This document shows, piece after piece, positions 28,216 through 36,479 of a stretch of 64,000 nt of DNA; position 1 is the first letter of the stretch, and every line of letters starts with the position of its first letter. This DNA is from SG8-32-3 sp964514055 (GTDB lineage Archaea; Thermoproteota; Bathyarchaeia; Bathyarchaeales; Bathycorpusculaceae). The position numbers and the translations under genes are program-made. The stretch lies in assembly GCA_964514055.1 (NCBI GenBank), contig CAZEPB010000007.1, positions 8,085-72,084 on the forward strand, given 5' to 3'. Under the pieces are notes generated by a model that saw only the letters and a list, made by a program, of their open reading frames with translations, searched no databases and was not told the origin of the DNA.

Positions 28216-29472
28216 TTGCAGATTGGATTTCTAGGCGGAGCTCGCGAGGTCGGCAGGATAGGAATAGCCGTTAAATCTAAAAAAACTCAGGTTTTGTTAG
28301 ACTACGGAGTGATGTTTGACCACGAACCAGGTTTTCCCATGCATGTGCCTCCGAAAGAAGTTGATGGGTTGATTTTAACTCACAGTCATCTTGACCATTC
28401 AGGGGCTCTTCCAGTCTTCTACATAGGCGGCAAAATACCGTTATACACAAACAAGCTGAATTTGGACTTAACGCAGCTTCTCATTCAAGATTTTATCAAA
28501 CTTTCTGGTTACTATCTGCCTTTCGAGTATTTAGAATTAAAAACCATGATGCAAAGCAACAGGCACTTGGATTTTGGCGTTGAAGAAAAAGTGGGGGACA
28601 TGAGATTCCAACTTTTAAACGCTGGGCACACGCCTGGAAGCGCCCAAGTGTTGCTCAAGGCTAAAGGTAAAAGGTTGCTTTACACGGGTGACTTCAACAC
28701 CACTGATAGTCAACTTCTGGCAGGAGCAGCAATGGACTACGGAGACTTGGACGCCGTGATAATAGAAAGCACATATGCAAACGCGGATCACACCGACCGT
28801 TTAGAACTTGAAAAACGCTTTGTGAACTCCGTTACAGAAGTGGTGGAGAAGGGAGGAATCGCTTTGGTGCCTGCGTTCGGGGTTGGAAGGTCACAGGAAA
28901 TGGCTTGCATCCTAGCGGCTCATCATTTTGAATATCCCATGGTTTTGGATGGTATGGCACGCGAGGCAAGCAGGATAATCATGAACCATAAAGAGTTTCT
29001 GAGAGACCCGAAGTTGTTCATGAGCGCCATGCACTCGATTGATTGGATTGAAAGCTGGAGAGACCGACGAAAAGCCACCAAGCGTCCCGGCGTGATTATC
29101 TCCACTGCAGGCATGCTTAAAGGTGGTCCCGCTGCCTTTTACGTGTCGAAAATTGGGAAAAAGGCTAACAACGCCATCTTCTTAGTGAGCTATCAAATCC
29201 CGGGAACGCCTGGAAGAGAACTTCTGGAAAAGGGTGTCTGCACGATTGACGGTAAAGTGCGGAAGGTGAAAGCCCGTTATGACCATTTCGATTTCTCCTC
29301 GCACTGTGGGGCAAGTCAACTGAAGGATGCTTTGCGGAAGCTTGGTGGAAAGCCGAAAGTTTTCGTTGTTCACGGTGAAGAAAGCAACTGTGAAATGTTT
29401 GCGAAGTGGGCGGAATCCGAGCTCGGCTTGGATGCTGTTGCCCCAAAGACTGGCGAAACCTTTGAGGTTTAG
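28216..29472 (+). CDS. Metallo-beta-lactamase/beta-CASP ribonuclease
   Basis: RNA-processing nuclease of the CPSF73/RNase J superfamily. The first metal motif is LTHSHLDHSG (about residue 55); GHTPGSAQ and YTGDFN follow; the beta-CASP part has VPAFGVGRSQE, STAGMLKGGPA and the terminal VVHGEE. At 418 residues it lacks the N-terminal KH domains of aCPSF1, so it fits the short aCPSF2-type group, proposed as endo- or exonucleases in archaeal mRNA and rRNA processing. TTG start. Confidence 0.9.
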   Translation: MQIGFLGGAREVGRIGIAVKSKKTQVLLDYGVMFDHEPGFPMHVPPKEVDGLILTHSHLDHSGALPVFYIGGKIPLYTNKLNLDLTQLLIQDFIKLSGYYLPFEYLELKTMMQSNRHLDFGVEEKVGDMRFQLLNAGHTPGSAQVLLKAKGKRLLYTGDFNTTDSQLLAGAAMDYGDLDAVIIESTYANADHTDRLELEKRFVNSVTEVVEKGGIALVPAFGVGRSQEMACILAAHHFEYPMVLDGMAREASRIIMNHKEFLRDPKLFMSAMHSIDWIESWRDRRKATKRPGVIISTAGMLKGGPAAFYVSKIGKKANNAIFLVSYQIPGTPGRELLEKGVCTIDGKVRKVKARYDHFDFSSHCGASQLKDALRKLGGKPKVFVVHGEESNCEMFAKWAESELGLDAVAPKTGETFEV

Positions 29473-29481
29473 AGCGGAACT

Positions 29482-30033
29482 ATGAAAATTGGCATTTTAC
29501 CCGTTGGGCAAGTAGACACAGCCGTACTTGTCCGAATTAAGGAAAAATTGGAGAGCGTTTTTCCAGATACGACCTGCGTGGTGGTTGACGCCGCGCTTCC
29601 CCTTCGAGAATCAGCATTTGTCAAAAAACGCAAGCAGTATCGTTCACATACCATTCTAAGCGAACTTCAAGGCTACGCCGTTAAAAATCCAGATTTGCAC
29701 CGCGTTTTAGGTGTTGTGGACGCGGACATTTTCGTTCCTGAACTGAATTTTGTGTTTGGAGAGGCTTTATGCCCTGGGAAAGCTGCTTTGATATCTCTGT
29801 GGCGACTGAGACCTGAATTTTACGGTGATGCCCCTGATGTGAAGCTTTTTTCTGCGAGAGCGGTAAAAGAGGCTGTTCACGAGCTTGGACACACTTTGGG
29901 TTTGAGGCATTGCTCGCGTTCTTCATGTGTTATGCATTTTTCGAATTCCATTTCCGACACCGATATAAAACAAAGCTTATTCTGTAATCAGTGCTACTTA
30001 CACGCTACAATAAACATCAGAAGGTTAGGATGA
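29482..30033 (+). CDS. amzA: Archaemetzincin zinc metalloprotease
   Basis: The catalytic motif HELGHTLGLRHC (about residue 133 on) supplies three zinc-binding His plus the general-base Glu; the following CVM and the later FCNQC complete the Cys-rich signature of the family (four Cys, probably a second zinc). The 183 residues are the usual length. It lies 9 bases after the nuclease gene and 4 bases before the presenilin-like protease. The physiological substrate of archaemetzincins is not established. Confidence 0.92.
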   Translation: MKIGILPVGQVDTAVLVRIKEKLESVFPDTTCVVVDAALPLRESAFVKKRKQYRSHTILSELQGYAVKNPDLHRVLGVVDADIFVPELNFVFGEALCPGKAALISLWRLRPEFYGDAPDVKLFSARAVKEAVHELGHTLGLRHCSRSSCVMHFSNSISDTDIKQSLFCNQCYLHATINIRRLG

Positions 30034-30037
30034 GGCT

Positions 30038-30859
30038 TTGGCTGAAAAATTTGACGCTCACGTGGTGTATTTGGTTCCAGTACTGGCGAGTTTGCTGTTT
30101 GGGCTCGGATGCGCCTACTTACTTCTGCCGCAGTCTGTGGCGGTTATCGAAGTTACACCCTTTTCAGAGGACACCGCTTCAGGCCCATTCGGCAACGCCT
30201 TCTACTTCGTTATTTTACTCGCCATAAGCGCTACGATATTTTACATTCTGCTCAAACGCAAAAGCCGCAAAATAATCACTGCCCTTATCGGTCTCGCCAT
30301 GACGGCTGCTTCCATGTTATTATCACTGATTTATCTCTCTGCCATTTTCGCTCATGTTCCAAGCTTAGAAATTCTGATCCTGCCCCTCTCCATACTCATA
30401 ACCGTGTTTTTTGACCTCGCCATTTTCCGATTAGGCAGCAAAGCCCGAAACATCGCTGTAATCTGTATGGGCGGCGCACTCGGCGTCTTTTTCGGCGCTT
30501 CCATCCCCCTTTTAAGCGCCTTGCTAATCCTCGCGTTCTTAGCGGTTTACGACGTGATTGCCGTTTACCGCGGACCTGTTGGGAAGATAGCTCAGTCGGG
30601 ACTTGACCAGCTTCAAGGTTTAAGCTACTCCTTCAAAGATGTTCAGATGGGGCTGGGCGACTTGGTTTTCTATTCGATGCTTTCAGGAACCATGCTTTTT
30701 AAACTCGGCTGGATTCCCTGCCTCGTTTCCATAATCGGTATTCTAGCAGGTTCTTTCATTACTCTTGTGCTGCTGGAAAAGAAACGCATTTTCCCAGGCT
30801 TGCCTTTTCCCATACTTTTAGGAATCATCGGCGGGCTTCTTGCATCGCTCGTAGCTTAA
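30038..30859 (+). CDS. Presenilin/signal peptide peptidase-like intramembrane aspartyl protease
   Basis: A multi-span protein of 273 residues with the two GxGD-protease aspartates in adjacent helices: YD at residues 171-172 (FLAVYDVIAVY) and GLGD at 205-208 (VQMGLGDLVF). A Pro-rich PFPIL near residue 258 stands where the PAL motif is expected. The family (A22) cleaves type II membrane segments such as leftover signal peptides. Start is TTG with no gap to archaemetzincin, so the two peptidases are co-expressed. Confidence 0.87.
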   Translation: MAEKFDAHVVYLVPVLASLLFGLGCAYLLLPQSVAVIEVTPFSEDTASGPFGNAFYFVILLAISATIFYILLKRKSRKIITALIGLAMTAASMLLSLIYLSAIFAHVPSLEILILPLSILITVFFDLAIFRLGSKARNIAVICMGGALGVFFGASIPLLSALLILAFLAVYDVIAVYRGPVGKIAQSGLDQLQGLSYSFKDVQMGLGDLVFYSMLSGTMLFKLGWIPCLVSIIGILAGSFITLVLLEKKRIFPGLPFPILLGIIGGLLASLVA

Positions 30860-30876
30860 CCCGCTACACATTTCAG

Positions 30877-30950
30877 CCTTTAAATAAGGGAGGGGGTAGC
30901 TTCTGTGAGCACAACAGTTCCAAAAGAAAGGGTTACCCGAACCATTTTTT
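30877..30950 (+). ncRNA. Candidate small RNA or promoter module (copy D, GGGAGGGGGTAGC type)
   Basis: TTTAAATA (30879-30886) is followed by AGGGAGGGGGTAGC, then TGTGAGCACAACAGTTC. The expected start is near 30909. A short stem (GGTT 30931-30934 with AACC 30940-30943) and TTTTTT (30945-30950) would end a RNA of about 40 bases. There is no gene downstream on this strand; the unit runs into the 3' end of the convergent flavoprotein gene. It shares about 30 bases almost unchanged with copy E at 39667. Confidence 0.4.
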
Positions 30951-31505
30951 GAAAACATCGGGGATTTTCTGTGGACCTTCCAGCACAAACAGGTCGTCCA
31001 TGCGCGCTATCTTCTTGACCTGTTCCACTTCTTCTTTTCTGACTCTTAGCTTCATTTCTTTGCCGTTTGGAAGCTTCGTGTACACTATTCCCTCTTTATA
31101 GTCTGTGGGCGCGATGTAAACGGGCACGAAGGCTTTCAAGCTCATTATCGTAGCGTTCGTAAGCATGGTGTCGCCTATGCTGTTCGCGATTTTCGCAACC
31201 GTGTTTGATGTGCCAGGAGCTATGATCAGGAACTCGTATTTGCGCATCTGCATCCATGCAGCAAGGAAAGGCGTGTTGGAATTAAATTCAACTCTGACGT
31301 TTGCAAAATTTTTCCTCAGATCATCTTCAAGTCTGTAATATTTTAGGACGATGTCTGCGGCTTTTGAGAGAAAAACCTGTATCTCCACAGTGTCCTCGTA
31401 TTCTTTTCGGATTGTCTTCATGACTTCTATGGATTCGCCGATTTTGTCGCCTGCGCCCGTAATCCCCCAAGCAACCTTCCGCTTCTTAACCTTCTCCACA
31501 GTCAT
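30933..31505 (-). CDS. afpA: Archaeoflavoprotein AfpA-type flavin protein
   Basis: The 190-residue protein opens with VAWGITGAGDKIGES and carries LIIAPGTSNTVAKIANSIGD, the FMN-binding pattern of the HFCD/flavoprotein superfamily. The pattern and length fit archaeoflavoprotein AfpA, which accepts electrons from ferredoxin. It overlaps the upstream iron-sulfur flavoprotein gene by 4 bases, and that pairing is known from Archaeoglobus, supporting the assignment. The physiological electron acceptor is not known. Confidence 0.82.
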   Translation of the reverse strand: MTVEKVKKRKVAWGITGAGDKIGESIEVMKTIRKEYEDTVEIQVFLSKAADIVLKYYRLEDDLRKNFANVRVEFNSNTPFLAAWMQMRKYEFLIIAPGTSNTVAKIANSIGDTMLTNATIMSLKAFVPVYIAPTDYKEGIVYTKLPNGKEMKLRVRKEEVEQVKKIARMDDLFVLEGPQKIPDVFKKWFG

Positions 31506-32101
31506 TTCCCAACCACCCTACCATACTTCTTAAGAAATTCACCAAACTTCTTCACCGTCTTCCTCAAACTCCTAAAACCCTCCTCATCCAACTTCACACC
31601 CTCCAACGTATCTCTCGACCAAAAAGTCGCACCCAAATTAGCACCAAAAAACCCTCCTCCCACAGGAATCATCCCCTGTATGATGTAGAACGTATGAATC
31701 TGCATAAGCGCAAACTCTTGACCACCAGCCCTGTCTCCACCAACCACTATGCCCATGCCAACTTTACCCCTGAAAAAGTTTTTATCCGAAGCAACCACTG
31801 CTCGCATCCTGTCCATAACCGCCTTCGTTTGAGCACTTACCCCACCATTGTACACTGGGGAAGCAAAGATAATTCCCTGTGCCCCAACAAGCAACGCATA
31901 AAGCTCCTGCACATCATCCTGAACAACGCACTCATTGTTCTTGAGGCAATGATCACAATGTGCACAATAATCCACCCACTTACCCCTAACAGTCCAAAAC
32001 CGCGTCTCGAAACCCTGCTCCTCAAGCATCCGCAAAGCCTCCTTCAAAACATATTCAGTGGCTTGCTCCCGCGGACTCCCACAAATCCCAACAACTATCA
32101 T
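31502..32101 (-). CDS. Iron-sulfur flavoprotein (NADPH-dependent FMN reductase fold)
   Basis: The 199-residue protein has the flavodoxin-like opening GICGSPREQA, the compact cluster motif CAHCDHCLKNNEC (about residues 47-59) that binds a 4Fe-4S cluster, and the FMN loop ASPVYNGGVSAQ. This is the iron-sulfur flavoprotein (Isf) layout, passing electrons between ferredoxin and FMN. It is the first gene of a two-gene unit with afpA; a TATA-like AGTTTAATG lies about 40 bases upstream. Confidence 0.85.
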   Translation of the reverse strand: MIVVGICGSPREQATEYVLKEALRMLEEQGFETRFWTVRGKWVDYCAHCDHCLKNNECVVQDDVQELYALLVGAQGIIFASPVYNGGVSAQTKAVMDRMRAVVASDKNFFRGKVGMGIVVGGDRAGGQEFALMQIHTFYIIQGMIPVGGGFFGANLGATFWSRDTLEGVKLDEEGFRSLRKTVKKFGEFLKKYGRVVGK

Positions 32102-32202
32102 AACACATCAAAACCCAATACACACTTGCACACATTAAACTTTCCTAAAACCAAACACCCCACCAAAAACCTAATACATTTTCTGGTCTAACCTCTGTTC
32201 CA

Positions 32203-32256
32203 ATCTATACAAAGGGGGGCTATAGACTGTTCCACACACTAGAGTACCACAACAGC
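32203..32256 (+). ncRNA. Candidate small RNA or promoter module (copy B, GGGGGCTATAG type)
   Basis: A TATA-like CTATAC (32205-32210) is followed by AAAGGGGGGCTATAGAC, then CACACACTAGAGTACC and CACAACAG. It sits between two minus-strand genes and points in the plus direction, toward the 3' end of EF-2, so no conventional gene is served. No T-run is seen downstream. Part of the five-copy family. Confidence 0.35.
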
Positions 32257-32317
32257 CCCATAACAAAGAATTCTAAAATTAGGCAAAAAACTGAAAAAGA
32301 GAAAGGAAAAATGAGGC

Positions 32318-34534
32318 TTATTCTGCTTCGAAGAACTCTTCTGGCTTCGGCGGTGTAGGCGACAAACCTCTGCGTTCACGTATCTGCGTTATGGTTTCAG
32401 CTTGCATCTGCTCAGGCACTGGAGCCCAACGGCTGAACTGCGTAGCCCAGAAAGCTCGCCCTTGGGTTGACGAGCGCAGTTCGTCTGCGATTCCGAAGGA
32501 TTCTGACACGGGCATCTCGGCTTTGACGATTACCATTTCGTCTTCGTTGGTCATGTCCAAAATTTTTCCGCGGCGCTTCTGCACCAAGGCTATGACTGGA
32601 CTGACAAAGTTGTTGGGCACCTTACATTCGAAGCTTATCAGCGGCTCTAAGAGTTTCGGGTCGCTCAGCAGAAACGCACACCAGATTGGACGCCAAGTCA
32701 TGGGCAAAATCTGCGCAGGTCCCCTGTGAACAGGGTCTTCGTGAATCGTGATGTCTTCCAAGTTAACCTTTAACCCGTAAGCAGGCTCCTTCGCCAAAAC
32801 CGACGTGTGCACCGCCTCACGAAAGCCCGATTTCACGTGATCCAGCACTTCCTCAACATACTGCCTTCCCTTAATCCTGTTAACAAGCAAATTGTTTTCT
32901 TCAATAGCTATGACGTTTTTCGCGTCATCCGTTGGCCAGCCTAACGCCTTAAGGTTCTTCTGCCTCTCTTCACGGGTCTGCATCTCTGAAATTTTCTCTG
33001 TTTTAAGTGCCTCAATGACCTCTTCCGGCAGCTTTTCCATAGTTATCCACAGCTTGCTGTGCTTGTTAGGGCTCTTGCCCATAACCGGAGCACCTCGATA
33101 ATCGTGGCTTATGGTTTCACGGTAGATCACGATGGGCTTGCTGAGCTTCGCTTTTAATCCTGCTTCCTGCATTCGGTACGCCGTGATTTCAAGGTGAAGT
33201 TCACCCATGCCGCTTAACAGGAACTCTCCGCTTTCCTTATTCATCTTAAAGTGCAAGTTAGGGTCTTCAGTGGTCAGCTTATGCATCACCTTGTCGAAAA
33301 GCGGTAGATCCTTAACGTCTTCTGGTTCCACCGCTACCGTGACCACTGGGTCTGACACGTATTTTAAGCCTTCAAACGGATGTGTTTCCACACCTTCTTC
33401 CGCCACGGTTTCACCCACGTGCAGTGACGGCAAACCTGAAATTGCGGCGATGTTCCCTGCAGGAACACGGTCCACAATCACCCTGTCAGTTGCCATGCTC
33501 ATGTAAACCTGCTGAATCGTGCCTTTCTGATGACTGTTCACAAGCTGCACCGTCTTACCTTTCGTGACTGAACCACTGAATACACGACCAATGGCTACAG
33601 TACCGCTGTGAGGATCAACCTCAATCGTTGAAATACACATCAGAAGTGGACCATCTGGATCTACTTTCGCCATGCTTTTTCCAGTTTTACTTTCTGGGTC
33701 GCCTGGCCAGATTTGGCTCTGCCTATATGGTTGCGCCTGCAGAGGGTTAGGGAGCTGCTTACAAAACATGTCCAAGATGGGCTCATGCAAGGGTGCTTTC
33801 TTGCTTAATTCGTCGACTTTTTTTCCAACATCTTCTGGTGCACCAGTGTAAGCGTTTAAGATGTCGCTGAAAGAGAGTCCTTTCGCCTTCATGTGTGGCA
33901 GGTTTAGTCCCCATTTGTGAAGGGCAGAACCAAAGGCTACACGTCCATCTTCAACTTTGACTTGCCAGTCCTTTTTATGTTCTGGTGGTGCGTATTTTTC
34001 TATGAGTGTGTTGATTCTTGTGATGATTTTTGCGAATTTGCGTTGGATTTCTTCAGGTGTTAGTTTGATTTCTTTTATGAGCCTGTCAACTTTGTTGATG
34101 AACAGGATTGGTTTTACGCGTTCGCGAAGGGCTTGCATCAGCACGGTTTCTGTCTGAGTCATTGGTCCTTCAACCGCATCAACAACCACTAGAGCACCAT
34201 CAACTGCTCTGAGGCTTCTGGTTACTGCTCCGCTGAAGTCGATGTGTCCTGGAGTATCGATGAGGTTGATTAGGTAGTCTTTTTCTTTGAAAGTGTGAGC
34301 TAAACTAACGTTTGACGCGAAAACGGTCATCTGCCTTTTCTGCTCAAGATCCCACGAATCAAGAAACAGTTTCTGCCCTGCTGTTTGCGTGCTGATTATA
34401 CCAGCTGCAGCCAAAAGGCTGTCTGAAAGGGTGGTTTTTCCGTGGTCTACGTGAGCGATTATGCTGGTGTTCCTGATGATTTCTTGATTGTTCATCAGTT
34501 GAATAATTTCGTCAACTTGCTTATACCGTGCCAT
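32318..34534 (-). CDS. fusA: Translation elongation factor 2
   Basis: GTPase that moves tRNAs and mRNA after peptide-bond formation. The 738 residues include AHVDHGKTTLSD (P-loop), DTPGH and NKVD in the G domain and the domain IV loop VHRGPAQILP, whose His is the position modified to diphthamide in archaea and eukaryotes. Length and domain order are standard and there is no intein. It is transcribed alone; the upstream gap of 438 bases contains copy C of the dispersed module pointing at it. Confidence 0.96.
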   Translation of the reverse strand: MARYKQVDEIIQLMNNQEIIRNTSIIAHVDHGKTTLSDSLLAAAGIISTQTAGQKLFLDSWDLEQKRQMTVFASNVSLAHTFKEKDYLINLIDTPGHIDFSGAVTRSLRAVDGALVVVDAVEGPMTQTETVLMQALRERVKPILFINKVDRLIKEIKLTPEEIQRKFAKIITRINTLIEKYAPPEHKKDWQVKVEDGRVAFGSALHKWGLNLPHMKAKGLSFSDILNAYTGAPEDVGKKVDELSKKAPLHEPILDMFCKQLPNPLQAQPYRQSQIWPGDPESKTGKSMAKVDPDGPLLMCISTIEVDPHSGTVAIGRVFSGSVTKGKTVQLVNSHQKGTIQQVYMSMATDRVIVDRVPAGNIAAISGLPSLHVGETVAEEGVETHPFEGLKYVSDPVVTVAVEPEDVKDLPLFDKVMHKLTTEDPNLHFKMNKESGEFLLSGMGELHLEITAYRMQEAGLKAKLSKPIVIYRETISHDYRGAPVMGKSPNKHSKLWITMEKLPEEVIEALKTEKISEMQTREERQKNLKALGWPTDDAKNVIAIEENNLLVNRIKGRQYVEEVLDHVKSGFREAVHTSVLAKEPAYGLKVNLEDITIHEDPVHRGPAQILPMTWRPIWCAFLLSDPKLLEPLISFECKVPNNFVSPVIALVQKRRGKILDMTNEDEMVIVKAEMPVSESFGIADELRSSTQGRAFWATQFSRWAPVPEQMQAETITQIRERRGLSPTPPKPEEFFEAE

Positions 34535-34591
34535 AACTAAACATTCTCCAACCTACATAAATGGAATTCTACATGTTTATAGAGTTCTTTT

Positions 34592-34816
34592 TTAACGAAT
34601 TGAATCATTCTTTGATTCTCTCTTAAATGGATAAGCTACATGGAAATAAAAACTGTCGCCTATTAACTTTATGGCAACTGCTTCAGGAACCGCTTGCACA
34701 GGAAAACTGGTTTCGACATGAAAGCTGATGCGTCTGTGCTCTGTTGTGTGATTTTTGTCTATAGCCCCCTTATATAAAGAGTGACTTTCTAGTGGAACCA
34801 GCGCTTGACTGTGCAT
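34592..34816 (-). CDS. Doubtful small ORF upstream of EF-2
   Basis: A 74-codon frame whose second half (about residues 30-70, FPVQAVPEAVAIKLIG and FYFHVAYPF) has protein-like composition. Its first half overlaps the dispersed module (copy C), which would have to be both promoter and coding. If transcription starts near 34748, only a GTG around residue 41 could open the frame. I cannot name a family. Kept at low confidence. Confidence 0.2.
   Translation of the reverse strand: MHSQALVPLESHSLYKGAIDKNHTTEHRRISFHVETSFPVQAVPEAVAIKLIGDSFYFHVAYPFKRESKNDSIR
34734..34785 (-). ncRNA. Candidate small RNA or promoter module (copy C, GGGGGCTATAG type)
   Basis: On the minus strand CTTTATATAAGGGGGCTATAG is followed by AC, an A-run and CACACAACAG. 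The expected start is near 34748, about 210 bases before the EF-2 start codon. GCACAG at the end of the element is complementary to CTGTGC about 40 bases further on, which could close a hairpin. It may be an EF-2 promoter or an independent short transcript. Confidence 0.38.
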
Positions 34817-34972
34817 TAGCGACGAAAGGTTCTTAAGCTATTGGGTATTCTTCTAAGCGGCAATGAAAATGCCGTAGGCAACGCCTAGGTTTAAGTATTA
34901 GCCTGTTCCTTTTAAGGGGAAAGGCTGTTTCAACTGAAAAGTTAAAATAGTTGAATGAAGAGGTGAAAAAGT

Positions 34973-35290
34973 ATGGAAAACGTTTACGCCGCGATGCTCC
35001 TTCATAAGGCGGGAAAGGAAATTAACGAGGAAGCCGTGACAAGCGTCTTGAAAGCGGCAGGACTAACTGTTGACGCAGTACAGGTGAAAGCTCTTGTAGC
35101 TTCTTTAAGCGAAGTCGACATCGAAGAGGCGATAAAAGCTGCGCCGACGATGATGGCAGCCGCGCCAGCAGCACCAGCAGCTGCGCCAGCCGCAGAGGAA
35201 AAGCCCAAAGAAGACAAGAAGAAGAAAGCAGAAGAAGACAAAGCCAAAGAAGATGCAGCGCTCGAAGGTTTAGGCGCCCTGTTCGGCTAA
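34973..35290 (+). CDS. rpl12: Ribosomal stalk protein P1 (archaeal L12)
   Basis: The 105-residue protein has the helical dimerisation domain (residues 1-60, MENVYAAMLLHKAGKEI opening), an Ala/Pro hinge (AAPAAPAAAPAA) and the charged tail ending EGLGALFG, which binds translation factors. It sits alone with its own promoter; the usual partners rpl10 and rpl1 are not adjacent. The last 4 bases overlap the convergent membrane protease-like gene. Confidence 0.93.
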   Translation: MENVYAAMLLHKAGKEINEEAVTSVLKAAGLTVDAVQVKALVASLSEVDIEEAIKAAPTMMAAAPAAPAAAPAAEEKPKEDKKKKAEEDKAKEDAALEGLGALFG

Positions 35291-36414
35291 AAAGCCAAAA
35301 TCCTATTTTGATTTATTTCCTTATCCTTTTGCTGTTTTTGCTTTCTTTCACTCAAAATTTTCCAACCCACAACAGGCAACCATCCCAAAATAATCATCAA
35401 CGTTCCTGGAAAACCACCTATCTCGCGCTGTAGCAACGGTTCAAGAAGATTCACGATTTCAGGTAGAAAAGCCTCAAAAACAGCGAAGGAAACAGTCATT
35501 GCCACCACAGACGCGTATCCCGCACGTTTACCGAATTTCTTAAACGTTTGAAGGGCGAGAATTCCCGCAAAAAAGAAATCACCTAATCCAAGTCCTCTAA
35601 AAAGAACACCTTGCGCTGTTTCGATGAGAGGCACATTCGGCAAATGAACCAGAACAGGAAGACCCAAACCCGTAAACTGTTGTGCCGCAACAACCATAGT
35701 GCCAGTGCCTAACACTAGAATTATGTCCACTACCGTAAGCAGCACCGCAAAAACGAACACGGTTTTCCACGTAAACAAAGACCCAAGATAAAGAATTATC
35801 AACACGGCAAACGTCAGCGCAAAAACATCCAATAACACTGGAGCCCAAACAGGAGCTCCACCATAAACCACGTTGAAAAACACGAACAGCAACACGAACA
35901 AAGCTGGCGGCTGAACCGCAACGTACCATCTCTCCTTCACATCCGCCTTTCTCGCGTCAACTATTATTGAAGAGAAAGCAAAAGCCGCCAAACCATAGAA
36001 CGCCAACGCCCTGTAAAACGCCAAGCCATCAACAAAAGGCTCCATCAGCCCAATCGTTCCCGCAAGCAAACTGGCAACACCGAAACCCAGAGAAAACAGC
36101 TGAGCCCAACTTCTTTTCATGCCCGAAAAAAGATATGAAAACGTGAAGAGAAGCAGCGAATACGAGAAAATAAACACGAGCAGTATAATATTTTGAAAAA
36201 TCTGTCCTGGGTCCAGTATAGAAACGTAGGCAACAACCGAAATTGCCACAACGACCATAACCACAAGCAAGACAACATCTCGTGTGCGAAACTCCCTTTC
36301 TTCAAAAGTTTCTTTCAGCTTTTCTTCGGTTCGCTTGTTCAAAAACAAACCAGCAGCTGTGACGGCTAATAACGCAAGTGGCATCGCAATGTCAAGGGTC
36401 GCCATGAACAGCAC
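35287..36414 (-). CDS. Probable signal peptide peptidase-like intramembrane aspartyl protease
   Basis: A protein of 375 residues with about nine or ten hydrophobic helices. The segment TVVDIILVLGTGTMVVAA (D230) followed 49 residues later by RGLGLGDFFFAG (D279) closely follows the YD...GT.VM and LGLGD pattern of signal peptide peptidases, with Val in place of the usual Tyr. FPGTL at 335-339 stands where the PAL motif lies. If active it would cut membrane-buried peptides. It would be annotated as a hypothetical membrane protein by most tools; the assignment rests on motif spacing that I can see, not on a search. Confidence 0.6.
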   Translation of the reverse strand: MLFMATLDIAMPLALLAVTAAGLFLNKRTEEKLKETFEEREFRTRDVVLLVVMVVVAISVVAYVSILDPGQIFQNIILLVFIFSYSLLLFTFSYLFSGMKRSWAQLFSLGFGVASLLAGTIGLMEPFVDGLAFYRALAFYGLAAFAFSSIIVDARKADVKERWYVAVQPPALFVLLFVFFNVVYGGAPVWAPVLLDVFALTFAVLIILYLGSLFTWKTVFVFAVLLTVVDIILVLGTGTMVVAAQQFTGLGLPVLVHLPNVPLIETAQGVLFRGLGLGDFFFAGILALQTFKKFGKRAGYASVVAMTVSFAVFEAFLPEIVNLLEPLLQREIGGFPGTLMIILGWLPVVGWKILSERKQKQQKDKEINQNRILAF

Positions 36415-36479
36415 ATATCCAAACAGACATTTATTTCTTTATCCTAAAAGCCCATCTAACTGCCATAAATTAGCAAACG

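Larger units (their letters stand above)
34535..34972. other. 438-base intergenic region between EF-2 and P1/L12
   Basis: It contains the doubtful 74-codon frame, the minus-strand module (copy C) and, for the plus-strand L12 gene, a TATA-like GTTTAAGTATTA near 34887-34898 and GAGGTG before the ATG at 34973. Nothing else is recognised. Confidence 0.5.

Noticed and set aside
32318..34534. Intein or altered diphthamide loop in EF-2
   Set aside because: Length and domain order are normal and the His in VHRGPAQ is present.
34592..34816. 74-codon frame upstream of EF-2 as a firm gene
   Set aside because: Its first half lies in the dispersed TATA-linked module and it has no clear ribosome site or known relatives. 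Listed only as doubtful.
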